A stretch of 64,000 bases of DNA from Anomaloglossus baeobatrachus (taxonomy: Eukaryota; Chordata; Amphibia; Anura; Aromobatidae). The position numbers and the translations under genes were made by a program. The notes under the pieces were generated by a model, which saw only the letters and a list, made by a program, of their open reading frames with translations, did not search any database and had not been told where the DNA came from. The stretch covers positions 188,227,796 to 188,291,795 of the forward strand of contig NC_134360.1 of the NCBI RefSeq assembly GCF_048569485.1, in the 5' to 3' direction. This document shows positions 22,207-32,893 of the stretch, one piece after another. Numbering within the stretch: the stretch's first letter is position 1; every line of letters begins with the position of its first letter.

Positions 22207-23429
22207 TAGCGATGAGTGAGCACTGCCGTGCTTGGTACTCGTAATGGGCAGTCAGATGCTCGGATGGGTGTGACTTGTGTACCCGAGTATAACGGAAGTC
22301 GATGGGGATCTCAAGCATTTTAACGGGAGCTTTTCGGAAAAATGCTCGTGTTCCCCATTGACTTCCATTTCTTTGGTACACGAGTGGGGCCAGTCCGAAC
22401 AATGAAATGCTCATTACGAGTACTGAGCCCCCAAGCATAGTAGTGCTCGCTCATAACTAGTGATGAGTACTGCGCATAATAGTGCCCGCTCATCACCAGT
22501 TACGAGTACAGAGCATAGTAGTGCTCGTTCATCACTAGTTACGAGTACTGAGCACCTGAGCATGGTAGTGCTCGTTCATCACTAGTTACGAGTACAGAGC
22601 ACCTGAGCATGGTAGTGCCCGCTCATCACTAGTTACGAGTACTGAGCACTGAGTATGGTAGTGCTCGTTCATCACTAGTTACGAGTACAGAGCAACCGAG
22701 CATGGTAGTGCTCGCTCATCACTAGTTACGAGTACCGAGCACCCGAGCATGGTAGTGCTCGCTCATCACTAGTTACGAGTACAGAGCACCTGAGCATGGT
22801 AGTGCTCGCTCATCACTAGTTACGAGTACAGAGCACCTGAGCATGGTAGTGCTCGTTCATCACTAGTTACGAGTACTGAGCACCTGAGCATGGTAGTGCT
22901 CGTTCATCACTAGTTACGAGTACTGAGCACCTGAGCATGGTAGTGCTCGCTCATCACTAGTTACGAGTACAGAGCACCCGAGCATGGTAGTGCTCGTTCA
23001 TCACTAGTTACGAGTACAGAGCAACCGAGCATGGTAGTGCTCGCTCATCACTAGTTACGAGTACAGAGCACCTGAGCATGGTAGTGCTCGCTCATCACTA
23101 GTTACGAGTACAGAGCACCCGAGCATGGTAGTGCTCGTTCATCACTAGTTACGAGTACAGAGCACCCGAGCATGGTAGTGCTCGCTCATCACTAGTTACG
23201 AGTACAGAGCACTCGAGCATGGTAGTGCTCGCTCATCACTAGTTACGAGTACAGAGCACTCGAGCATGGTAGTGCTCACTCATCACTAGTTACGAGTACA
23301 GAGCACCTGAGCATGGTAGTGCTTGCTCATCACTAGTTACGAGTACTGAGCACCTGAGCATGGTAGTGCCCGCTCATCACTAGTTACGAGTACTGAGCAC
23401 CCGAGCATGGTAGTGCCCGCTCATCACTA
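22207..23429. mobile_element. hAT-like MITE whose right end is expanded into a 47-bp tandem array
   Basis: 22207-22459 is a palindromic hAT-like MITE of the 18819 family. It continues into about 20 head-to-tail copies of a roughly 47-bp unit (22460-23429) that reads CACTAGTTACGAGTAC, AGAGCACCTGAGCATGG and TAGTGCTCGCTCAT. Each unit is the MITE's own terminal segment. The whole block is flanked by a perfect 8-bp direct repeat GTGTCAAC (22199-22206 and 23430-23437), so the array belongs to one insertion. Confidence 0.9.
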
Positions 23430-23437
23430 GTGTCAAC

Positions 23438-24294
23438 ACGATGCCATTCCAGCTGTGAGCAGAGTAATGCTCCCCATCTTCTTGCTGTGGGTGCATTGTT
23501 ACGTTCTCTGATAATAAGATATGTACCGGTAAGTGAAGGCTTTTAGTACTAAGCAGCGTTCACAAATCCAGTAATCGTGTGTATGAAACAGATCCAGCAG
23601 CGGCAATCCATTCTCTTACCAAGACAAAAACGTTGTCCAGACTCTAGTTTTTGACAGGCTAAAAAAAACCCAAAAAACTGATTACACCTGGATGTTTAAT
23701 ATCTGGAGGACAGGTTAGTTTATTCTTTGCTTACCAGATCCATTTCAAAGGACTTATTGGACTTGTGAGCGGAGCCTTACCTGATGGCAGCTGCTGTGGG
23801 CTTTTTATTTTAATCTAGAATGCTGTGTCATTTGGAGCAATAAGTGTGTATTGTGAAGGCCATTTGTTGCTTGTTTGTTTCCATGTTGCACATATCTGTT
23901 TTATACTATTCTTTTTTTGATAAATATTTGGCTAGTGATTACATTGTATCATTTGTGTGAACAGCGTGTGCTGGTGGACTGTTTTTTTTTTTTCTGTTTC
24001 CCCTCTATCCTCTCCAAGTCAGTACAGCAGATGACCCAAACAGCTGACCGCACGCCACATGTCACCTTTTCATCTGCTAATTCCTCCCACAGGGCTGCAG
24101 CTATAACATGGATATAATCTAACCATAGAGATAACTGTTCTGCACCTCACAGGACAATACGACAAAAATCAGATCCATGTACCTCCAACTGTTAGGTGGC
24201 TTGCGTGCCCTAGTTGTGACATTTAGGGCTGCATTTGTTATATGAAAGCCACCAAACATTCCTAGTGGGAAAGAGACAATGTCTTCTTGTGGTG
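23438..24294. other. faf1 intron 1, no gene recognised
   Basis: AT-rich. 23555-23660 shares AGATCCAGCAGCGGCAATCC-type phrases with 48360-48450, so both are probably remains of one interspersed repeat. Confidence 0.45.
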
Positions 24295-24297
24295 TAA

Positions 24298-24640
24298 GGC
24301 TATGTGCGCACGTTGCGTAATTACATACAGTTACGCTGCGCTTTGTAGCGCAGCGTAACTGCATGCGTCCTGCGTCCCCTGCATAATCTATGGAGCTTGT
24401 GCAGGAGCCGTGCGCACGTGGCGTCTTAGAGCGCAGCGGTTCGGCTGCTGCCCGAAGCGCGCGTTCTAAGAAGTGACATGTCACTTCTAGCGTGTGCTTT
24501 GCCGGCAGCCCCTGCTCTGTCTATGGCAGGAGCTTCATGCAGAGCGCACGTTCTCTGCCGGCACCATGCGCTTCAGAACGGAGCTTTTCAGCTGCGCTCT
24601 GAAGCACACCTTTTAGGTGCAGTGCAGAGCGCATAAGGCT
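24298..24640. mobile_element. PIF/Harbinger-like MITE, family A, right end lost
   Basis: Opens GGCTATGTGCGCACGTTGCG after TAA (24295-24297) and follows the family A interior, including GAAGTGACATGTCACTTC, but the closing inverted end has decayed around 24630. Confidence 0.75.
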
Positions 24641-24693
24641 CCGCTAACATTCCCGCCATAGCTCTCGTCATACAGCAGCGTGATCAACCCTAT

Positions 24694-25172
24694 GGCTAAG
24701 TTCACACTTCCGTTATTTTGCATCAATCACAATCAGTTGTGTGACTGATGCAACGGATGCGTTGCAGATAGTGGCACAACGGATGTGACTGATGCTGCAA
24801 AAAAAGATCCGTTTATTTTATTTATTTTTTTTTTACTGTTTTACCGGCGGCCGGCTTTTGTGAACGATCAGCTAATCGTCCGGCGGCTGGCTGTGCGCGA
24901 TCAGCTGATCATTTTGGCCGCTGGAACTGAATTTATAGTCATCATGGTTTTTTACTGTGCGCATGCTTACAGTAAAAAAAAAGATCCAACACACACAAAA
25001 AAGTTACATTCAGCTGATCCGTCACGCAACGCAGGGCCATCAGTCACAATCCATCGCTAATAGAAGCCTATGGGGAAAAAACGGATTCCTGCAAAATATT
25101 TTCCAGGATACCATAATTCCTCAAGGCGACGGATTGTGACTGATGCAAAACAACGCAATTGTGAACTTAGCC
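24694..25172. mobile_element. MITE with GGCTAAGTTCACAC ends and a weak GATCAGCTGATC interior
   Basis: Opens GGCTAAGTTCACACTTCCG and closes CAATTGTGAACTTAGCC. The inner part carries CCGGCGGCC and GATCAGCTGATC motifs of the type amplified at 33797-34664, here in only one or two copies. The next MITE starts directly after it. Confidence 0.7.
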
Positions 25173-25175
25173 TAG

Positions 25176-25570
25176 GGGTTTGTTCACATAGGGCTTTTTT
25201 GGTAAGTTTTTGCTGTGTTTTTTAGCTGCAGATTTGCCTTAGTTTTATGCAAATCCATGCTAATAAAATGCTGCTTTTTACAGTCCCAGCAAAGTCTGAG
25301 ATTTCAGAAATCTCATGCACACACACACATCTGCAGATTTTTTCCTAACTTTTGTCAAATGCCTGCGTTTTGCTGCAGATTTCAGAGAATGAGCATGTCA
25401 CTTTTTTGCAGCGTTTTTGCAACGTTTTCCATTAATACAACCCATTTTGTAGAAATAACACCACTAAAAACGCACCAAAAACGCAGATGACTCAAAGGAG
25501 ATTTCCTACCACAAGATCATGTTTTGGTCAGGAAAAAAACTTACCAAAAAAGCCCTTTGTGAATATAGCC
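25176..25570. mobile_element. MITE with TTCACATAGGGC ends
   Basis: Opens TTGTTCACATAGGGCTTTTTTGG and closes AAAAAAGCCCTTTGTGAATATAGCC, followed by TTA. Related to 32894-33229 by GAGATT(T/C)CAGAAATCTC and a shared order of blocks. Confidence 0.7.
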
Positions 25571-25934
25571 TTAAACGTCCGGGCGGGTTGCATATTAGCC
25601 TGCAGTAACATTGTAAAATGTCCCAGCATAGTAGAGCAACTGTGTAAGATCCTGCATCTGCGGGAGCAAGGAGACATCTGTTGGACATAACTGGACTCCT
25701 AGAGAAGACTGGGTTAATTGCCATCTCTGCCTTCCTGTCACTAAATACACAGGGCTTCTTCCTTTGGACCATCACATAATGAGCGCGAGCACCGAGCAGA
25801 AGCTGCTGGGAACGGACAGACCTGGATCAGCTCTGCTGTGCAGCCAAGACTGATATTATTGATGAGCGAGCGTGCTCGGTACTGCTGGAGACTCGATCAA
25901 GCATCAGGGTGCTTGGGTACCCTCGATACTCGGC

Positions 25935-26260
25935 TGAGCATTGTGATTGCAGGGCAGATCAAAGTATGGACGCAGGACCTCAATGCTGGCTAGTGCAGAT
26001 GATGTAGGACGCATCACGCACCCCGGCTTCAGAAGAAGGAGGACAGAGATGACCAAAAGAGGAGGTGCTGCACCTGGAGAAGGGAGCCACCCATTTGACC
26101 CATCTGCACCTTACCGACCGTTTAGTTGAGTATTATAAAGTGTTTGTGTTCTCACAGCGGCCTGGGCTCTATATACAGCATATTAGAATGCTGTATATAA
26201 GAGCCCACTGGTGGTGGCCGCAGCTTATAGGCCCCAAATCTGCTGACAGGTTCCCTTTAA
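25935..26260 (+). mobile_element. T2/Kolobok-like MITE, right part
   Basis: Closes GCTGACAGGTTCCCTTTAA and contains TATATAAGAGCCCACTGG and GTGGTGGCCGCAGCTTATAG as in 54044-54622. The left end is not recognisable; a fragment of the hAT-like family lies just before it (25861-25940). Confidence 0.7.
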
Positions 26261-26424
26261 AATCTCTGAATGGCTCTCACTGGGGGTAAAATCAGCTTGC
26301 CCCAATGCTGTGTGTGTAAAAAACAAACAAAAAACAAAACGCCCACCCTCTCACAGAAATGCTCTATTTATACCTGGGTGTATGTAGGTGGAGAGCCGAA
26401 CTGCCCAATCATTGACTTCCTTTA

Positions 26425-26815
26425 GGCTATGTGTGCACAAGAAAGTCACTATTTCTTAAGAAAAAAACAGACCCTCTTAAAGAATACCCGCGGTAAAAAA
26501 AGCACCAAAACCGCAATGAAATCCGCATTTGGTTTTGCCGCGGTTTGTTGTGTTTTGGTGCGTTTTTTGTTTTTTTTTTTGCGGATTTGCCACAAGTTGG
26601 TTCCTGCGGATTTTTACCATTATCTATGGCAAAAACCGCAGGTTCCTGCGGAAAAGAAGTGACATGCTCATTAATTCTGCAGCGGAAAATCTGCGTGTAT
26701 AAAAAAACGCAGTGTGTACACAGCATTTTTTAAAACCCATAGGATTTGCTGGGGAATGACTGCAGCAATGTTAGACACATTTTCTGCAGCAAATCCGCAG
26801 TGTGTGCACAAGGCC
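26425..26815. mobile_element. PIF/Harbinger-like MITE, family E, uninterrupted copy
   Basis: Opens GGCTATGTGTGCACAAGAAA and closes GCAGTGTGTGCACAAGGCC, flanked by TTA on both sides (26422-26424, 26816-26818). Its interior has GACATGCTCATTAATTCTGC, the intact version of the site that is interrupted in the sister copy at 32043-32890. Confidence 0.85.
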
Positions 26816-26929
26816 TTATACTTGTTACTCGAGTTGATCTTGTCTGAGCGTCTGACCTGCCCGATTCGAGTAACGAGCATCTCCGTGTTCACTCATCATT
26901 TCTGATATTACCTTGTAGATGCCTAACCT

Positions 26930-27360
26930 AGATACACGCAAAATCTGGTCTAAAAAAAAATAAAATAAAAAAAAAAAAAATTAAACTCTGACGTGTGCTC
27001 CTAAATAGACTACAAAAAATGTAAAAAAATATAAATATATATATAATGAAAGTGTGAACAAAAATAAATCTAAAGCAGTGAAAAAGAAAGTATACACTAC
27101 CATGTATAAAAATAGTCACAAAAAGGGGGAACACAATTTAAAATGTTTGTAGCCCTGTGTAGTAAAAAGAAACGCGAGCTACGTAATTCCTTTTACCTCC
27201 CCAGCTCCAAAAAAACCACCATAGGATCCAATTCAGATGATGTAGGCACACACAGAATGTGGCAAACCCTCCTAGTAAGATGGCTGCAGCCCATGTGCAT
27301 GATGCTGATGATACAGCCACACAAACCCCCACTCTAAGGGGGGGGGGCGGCTGTTTAGCA
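26930..27360. other. A-rich and T-rich intron sequence
   Basis: A-runs at 26951-26982 and AT-rich DNA to 27110, then a G-run at 27340-27348. No coding or repeat unit recognised. Confidence 0.5.
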
Positions 27361-27377
27361 TAAGTCATGCACACTAA

Positions 27378-27881
27378 GGCTGCTTTTACACATCCGGTTT
27401 GAGCTCTGCGGCTCAATCCGGCTGTGCAAGCTATGCAACGGATGCGGTGAAAACACCGCATCCTTTGCATAAGTTTTTCCCTTGCGGCCCGTCCGGTTTT
27501 TGCCGCTTGCGGCATGCTACTGAGCATGCGCAGTGTCAAAAACCGCATGCGGCGGCCGGATGCGGTTTTTGCCGCATCGCGCCGCATCCGGCCGCCATAG
27601 GCATGCATTGAAAAATGCGCCGCATCGGCCGAATGCGGCGCGATGCGTTTTTTTTGCCGCACGAAAAAACGTGCTAGGCAACGTTCCATCTGGCCGCCGC
27701 ATCGGCTAAATCTCCCGCATGCGGCAAAAACCGGATGGAACGCAAGGCCATGCGGCACAATGTGGCACTAATTAAAGTCTATGCAGAAAAAACGCAACCG
27801 GCAGCAAAAAAAACGGTTGCGATTTTCCTGCAAAGTGCCGGAGTGTGCCGCATTGCAGAAACCGGAGGTGTGAAAGCAGCC
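27378..27881. mobile_element. PIF/Harbinger-like MITE, family D
   Basis: Opens GGCTGCTTTTACACATCCGG and closes CCGGAGGTGTGAAAGCAGCC, between TAA at 27375-27377 and 27882-27884. The interior is dominated by CCGCATGCGG / GCCGGATGCGG hairpins. It is very similar to 63395-63889 and related to 44902-45403 and 54640-55144. Confidence 0.88.
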
Positions 27882-27924
27882 TAATAAGGCTTGCATTGGG
27901 AGCCTGTCATATACATGAGTGAGA

Positions 27925-28775
27925 TACAGTGTCTGAACTGTAACCTACCGTGTTTCCCCGATAGTAAGACACCCCCGATAGTAAGACGTAGTGGGGGTTT
28001 TGGGGGGGTTGGCTAATGTAAGACGTACCCCGAAAGTAAGACGTAGTAAAAATTTTTTTTTTTCTTCTTTACAGTACAGTTACAGCGGCCGAGCACTCAG
28101 CTGAGCGCCCTGACATGCCGGCGGCCGAGCGCTCACCTGAGCGCCCTGACATGCCGGCGGCCGAGCGCTCAGCTGAGCGCCCTGACATGCCGGCGGCCGA
28201 GCGCTCAGCTGAGCGCCCTGACATGCTGGCGGCTGAGCGCTCAGCTGAGAGCTGACACATGCCGGCGGTCGGGCGCTCAGCTGAACGCTCGGCTACCGAG
28301 AAATGTTGAAATGTTGCAGTAATGTTGTCCGTGGTCCATCAGGACCATGGACAACATACAAAATCACGCAGCCTCAGTGCCCTCATGTGCAGCCGCTGGT
28401 GGTTAAGTTTCCTTAACTTGCGGTACACTTAGGGCGCAATCGCGGCAAGTCCCCATACGGTACATTGCATGGAGACTTGCTGCGATTGCTGTGGGATTTT
28501 TTCCAATATAAGACATACCCCGAAAGTAAGATATAGTGGCACTTTTGGGGGTAAAAAGAATGTAAGACACGGTCTTACTTTCGGGGAAACACGGTATAAA
28601 TGACGCCAGAAACCTAGGTCAGGCGGGCTAAACAGCACTATATAAGTGCATCTCACACGGATACGCGAGACGCACAGTGTCTGAATTGTGGCCTATAAAT
28701 GACGCACAACACCAGGTCAGGAGGGTTAGTTAGCGCTATGAGTGCATATCACATTACTCCTCAGCCCCACCAACC
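27925..28775. repeat. Roughly 100-bp tandem duplication, one unit split by a MITE
   Basis: CAGTGTCTGAACTGTAACC (before 27948) plus TATAAATGACGCC (after 28594) corresponds to CAGTGTCTGAATTGTGGCC-TATAAATGACGC at 28675-28705, and both units go on to AGGTCAGG(C/A)GGG and a GTGCAT(C/A)TCAC block. The second unit is the uninterrupted version. Confidence 0.75.
27948..28594. mobile_element. Tc1/mariner-type MITE (CCGTGTTTCCCCGA ends) with a 36-bp palindromic array
   Basis: Opens CCGTGTTTCCCCGATAGTAAG and closes CTTACTTTCGGGGAAACACGG, with TA on both sides (27946-27947, 28595-28596). The tandem neighbour at 28675-28705 shows the empty TA site. The interior (28083-28290) holds about five 36-bp units with GCTCAGCTGAGCGC hearts and GCCGGCGGCC spacers, preceded by TTCTTCTTTACAG and followed by GGCTACCGAGAG-like sequence. 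The same module occurs in 28928-29719, a different transposon family. Confidence 0.85.
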
Positions 28776-28927
28776 TCTCCACCATTGCACCCCAAAAAGG
28801 TATGAAAATAACACAAGAATCATGTAAAAAAAAAATGCAAACTTTTATTTGGATATCCGACCAAAAAATTAAAATCTTCTAGCTCTTTTATCTGAACGTA
28901 TGAAAGACCCAAAAATGTGCCTGGTAA

Positions 28928-29719
28928 GGCTAGTTTCACACTTGCGTTGGACGGGATCCGTAGCATTGCGTTGTGTGACGGATGCAACAGATGCGTTGCA
29001 TATAGTGGCACAACGCAATGCTACGGATCGTACAAAACAACGGAAAGCTTTATTTTTTTTTTTTTCTTCTTTACAGTTTACCGGCAGCCGACTATTGTGA
29101 ACGATCAGCCGATCGCTCTCAATAGCCGGCGGCCCAGCGCTCAGCTGAGCGCCCTCACTTGCTGGCGGCCGGTCGCTCAGCTGAGCGCTCTCACTTGGGC
29201 GCTCAGCTGAGCGCTGTCACTTGGCGGCCAGTCGCTCAGCTGAGCGCTCTCACTTGAGCGCTCAGCTGAGCGCTGTCACTTGACGGCGGCCGGGCATGCC
29301 GGCGGGCGCTCAGCTGAGCGCTGTCACTTGCCGGCGGCCGGGCATGCCGGCGGCCGGGTATGCCGGCGGGCGGTCGCTCAGTTGAGCGCTGTCACTTGCC
29401 GACGGCCGGGCATGCCGGCGGGCGGGCGCTCGGCTTCGGCCACCGAGAGACAAAATAAAGTTTGATTTTTTAAAAAAAAAAAAAACATGCGCAGTGAAAT
29501 CCTACGGATTGCGCTGCTCAAAAAAACGTTACATGCTGCGTTTCTTCCACCCGACGCAGTGTCAAAATAACGACGCTGCGTCGTCCAGCAGATGCAACAC
29601 AGACACTTGCGTTACAGTGCGTCATCCATACAAGTCTATGTAGAATAGCGCAGTGCGTTAACTGACTGCGCTATTCTCCATAGTGACGGAATGCGCTGAA
29701 CGCAAGTGTGAAAGTAGCC
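28928..29719. mobile_element. PIF/Harbinger-like MITE, family C, with GCTCAGCTGAGC array
   Basis: Opens GGCTAGTTTCACACTTGCG and closes CGCAAGTGTGAAAGTAGCC between two TAA trinucleotides (28925-28927, 29720-29722). The terminal parts encode no protein. The middle (about 29060-29450) is an irregular array of GCTCAGCTGAGCGC and CCGGCGGCCGG palindromes, after TTCTTCTTTACAG and before GGCCACCGAGAGAC. Short frames in the array are not genes. Confidence 0.88.
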
Positions 29720-30151
29720 TAAGGAAACTGGCCTGGCCTTGAGCTCGGTAATGTCCTATACAATCTGTATTGTGAAATCTGGTGACAGATTTGTTAGGCA
29801 CGAGTGTTGCAAACAGTCATAATGGGCAGTTCTTGTGCAGAAATGTCTGATTTTTCATTCATCTGAACAGGATTTGCAGAATTGTCTGCCTGGACGGTTT
29901 TGGTTGAATTTGGGGCACAGCGACAGCCCATCTTACAAGCATCCTTTTGTAATTCTCCTTAATTACTTCACTTTTCTTCTGAGTTTTATTAGTAGGCTGT
30001 GCCCATAAAGCGTTTTGCTTCTTCATATTTCTTGCTGCGTCAAAAACACAACATCTTAGTCTCCTGCCCACTTTCATTTTTTTTTTTTACTCTGTGTAAT
30101 GGCGAGTTTCAAACCCGCAACATGTCGATTTCTCTTCTTCTCTGAGTTTTA

Positions 30152-30673
30152 GGCTACATTCGCACCATGAGCTTTTGCTGTTACAGATATCTGCACCTAT
30201 TAAGTAAATTAGGTTACCTTTGTATTTTTCATTACGTTCTTGTGTGTTGTTGTGTGTTTTTGTTTTATTGTGTTTTTCACACTGCATTTTTTTTTCTCTT
30301 GTTCATATTTCATGTTTTACATAAAGCTGCTTTGTTTTTGATACTTTTCTGGTATTTGAATTTGATAACTTTATTGATATACTTATGTGTTACATTCTTG
30401 ATGCCTTTTTTTACCTGTGGATTTTCTACATCTAATGCAAGTCTATAGGGAAAATCTGCACATAAAACTCAGCGTACCCACAAGAGAAATGGACATGTTG
30501 CGGATTAGAAATACAAGCCTCAATCAGTTTATGCTGAGTAATAAAGAAGCGCAGTGGACAGATTTCTATAATCCCATCCACTTTGCTGGAACTGTAAGAC
30601 ACTGAGCTTTGGACGCAGCAAAAATACACATCGACATAAAAATGCACCAAAAGCTCATCATGGGCAAACAGCC
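30152..30673. mobile_element. MITE with GGCTACATTCGCACCATGAGC ends
   Basis: Opens GGCTACATTCGCACCATGAG after TTA and closes GCTCATCATGGGCAAACAGCC. The middle is T-rich and lacks coding potential despite a 93-codon frame. A T2-like MITE starts two bases after its right end. Confidence 0.7.
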
Positions 30674-30674
30674 T

Positions 30675-31086
30675 TTAATGGGAATCTGTCAGCAGGTTTC
30701 TATGTAATCTGAGAAAAGCATCCTGAAGGAGCAGAGACCCTGATTCCAGCAATGTGTCACTTACTCGGCTGTTTTGTTGCTGTTTTAATAAAAGTGTTTT
30801 ATCAGCAGGAGATTATCACTACAGGACTAGATGTCTTGCGCCTCCTGGTCGGACCCCAACCCCACTATTGATTAGCAGCATTCTATGAGTATACAGTGTA
30901 CACCGAAAGCTGCCAAGCGGTGGTCTGGTCAGGGCTATACACAGCTCAGCATTCTCAGCTCTGCTAGATCTACAGCAGAGAAAATAGTAATTGTATCAAA
31001 ATCACAGCACGCAGCCAAATAAGTGACACATCGCTGGAATAAGGGTCTCAGACTCGATGTTATGCTGCTTTCAGATTCCCTTTTAA
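30675..31086. mobile_element. T2/Kolobok-like MITE (TTAA...GGGAATCTGTCAG)
   Basis: TTAATGGGAATCTGTCAGC on the left and CAGATTCCCTTTTAA on the right, each carrying TTAA, the duplication known for the T2/Kolobok group (TTAAAGGRR ends as described in Xenopus, from memory). The arms hold TGTGTCACTTA / TAAGTGACACATCGCTGGAA. A second copy lies at 56670-57030. Confidence 0.78.
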
Positions 31087-32039
31087 ATGGGATGTTCACT
31101 ATTGCACGCCTCATTGGTATATCAACAATGTGCTGCATACATTTAAAAAGTCAGGTTTTTCTTCAGGTCTGGTGCCGCTCCTCAGTGAGCCCTGTGATCC
31201 CGCAATATCGTTACATCGGTTGCTGTGCTCAAATGACTTTCCTTCTCAGCGGCCACTGATTGGTCACAAATTTCAGACTATATTTTTTTTTTATTTATAT
31301 TTTATACAGCACTTTAGGGATAATCAAATCAGGGGTCCAGTGAGGGACAACCCCATTAAAGAGGGGCTATTGATTTCTTCATATTTCTCCCATGAAGAGT
31401 AAAGGCAATCAGTACAGCATAATGCAGAGAAAATAGGATGATTTATATAGTTCACGAAGAATAGACGTATTTGCTAAACGAGACGGGAGAGCAGGTGACT
31501 CAGGTAACAATCCCGGGGTGCAGAGAAAGGTGATTACTGCCCTGTGGTTTACATAGGGGACGCCCTCCTCCCCACACAAAGGAGTAAATGGGGGTGTTGT
31601 GATTGGGTCTGAGGTCTATGAAACGTCACTTTGCTAAACTGGCTCTTGGTTGTGTACCTGGAAAGGGTCTAATATACTGTTCTCCCGCTGTGTGTACACG
31701 GGGAGGCTTCATACTCCATATAGTCTACCGCTGCTGTGCAGAGCGTCTCCACATACTGTATGTACCATTATGTGTAATAAGCAAAGTGGAGATTTACTAA
31801 CGATGACAGTGCTAATCCAAAGTAAAATGCACCAGATTGATTGCATGGTGGACAAAAATTTTTTTTTTCTTTTTTTAAAGATTGGGTTCATCTCACTTGT
31901 GTTTTTTGTTTTTTTTTTTTCTTTTACAGTATTTGAGTGACAAAAAAAAATGTGAAAAGTCACACATTTTTGCTGAATAATAGTGTGGAGCAAAATATGC
32001 AATATTTATATACCAAAAAAAAACCTTACTCAAAACTTT
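31087..32039. other. faf1 intron 1, no gene recognised
   Basis: No exon or complete repeat. T-rich tracts at 31858-31880 and 31905-31925. The 65-97-codon open frames show no domain. Confidence 0.5.
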
Positions 32040-32042
32040 TTA

Positions 32043-32890
32043 GGGCCCTGTGTGCACTAGAAAATGGAATTTTCTTAAGAAAATTGCGCACCCTCTGAAA
32101 GATTACCGCACCTGCGGTAAAAAAACGCAGCAAACCGCACACTGTTTTACCGTGGTTTGCCGCGAATTTTCTGCAGGTTGTTCCCGGAGTTTTTTTTACC
32201 ATTTATGGCAAAAACCGCAGAAAAGAAGTGACATGCTCATTAAGGCTACTTTCACACTTGCGTTGGACGGTAACCGTTGCAGAAGTCCGTTATATTCCTC
32301 ATAGACTTCTATTAGCTACGGATAGCAACGGATGGTCTTGCATTGCATCCGTCCCGCGGTGCATCAGTTGTTTTGACGCTTACCGCGAGTGACCATCGGG
32401 CGGATGGAACGCTGCATGTAGCGTTTTTCTGTGCTTGGCGGAGTGTCAAAAAAACGCAACCTGCAGGAATCCGTTGTTTTTATAATGGATGCCTATGGTG
32501 GGGATTCCGTTAGAATCTGTCATTTGACGGATTCCGTTAACGCAACCATCTTTACACAACTGCGCATGCCCAGATGTGTAAAGTCAAGGAAAAAAAACCT
32601 ATAGCGGATTGCGTTATTTTGTACGATCTGTAGCATCTGTTGTGCCACTATATGCAACGCATCCGTTGTATCCGTCACACAACGCAATGCTACGGATCCC
32701 GTCCAACGCTAGTGTGAAAGTAGCCTAATTCTGCAGCAGAAATTCCACAGCAAAACCTGTTAAAAAAAAACCAAACTGCAGTGTGTGCAGACAGCATTTT
32801 TTTTTTTTTATCATAGGTTTTGCAGGGGAAGGACTGCAGAAAGGTTATGAACATTTTCTGCAGCAAAAAACGCAGCGTGCGCACAGGGCC
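32043..32890. mobile_element. PIF/Harbinger-like MITE, family E, interrupted by a family C MITE
   Basis: Opens GGGCCCTGTGTGCACTAG and closes GCGTGCGCACAGGGCC. The two halves (32043-32243 and 32729-32890) match the continuous copy at 26425-26815. TTA precedes it and TAA follows, the latter shared with the next MITE. Confidence 0.85.
32244..32725. mobile_element. PIF/Harbinger-like MITE, family C, nested in family E
   Basis: Opens GGCTACTTTCACACTTGCG and closes CGCTAGTGTGAAAGTAGCC, with TAA on each side (32241-32243, 32726-32728). Removing it restores CTCATTAATTCTGC, exactly the sequence in 26425-26815. It is therefore younger than its host. No array inside. Confidence 0.92.
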
Positions 32891-32893
32891 TAA

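Noticed and set aside
22440-23430. CRISPR-like array
   Set aside because: Direct head-to-tail repeats without unique spacers, inside a eukaryotic transposon; not CRISPR.
24119-24484. 121-codon reverse frame and similar 100-200-codon frames in MITEs (27138-27758, 44804-45280)
   Set aside because: They fall entirely within hairpin-rich MITEs, and sister copies give similar frames on either strand.
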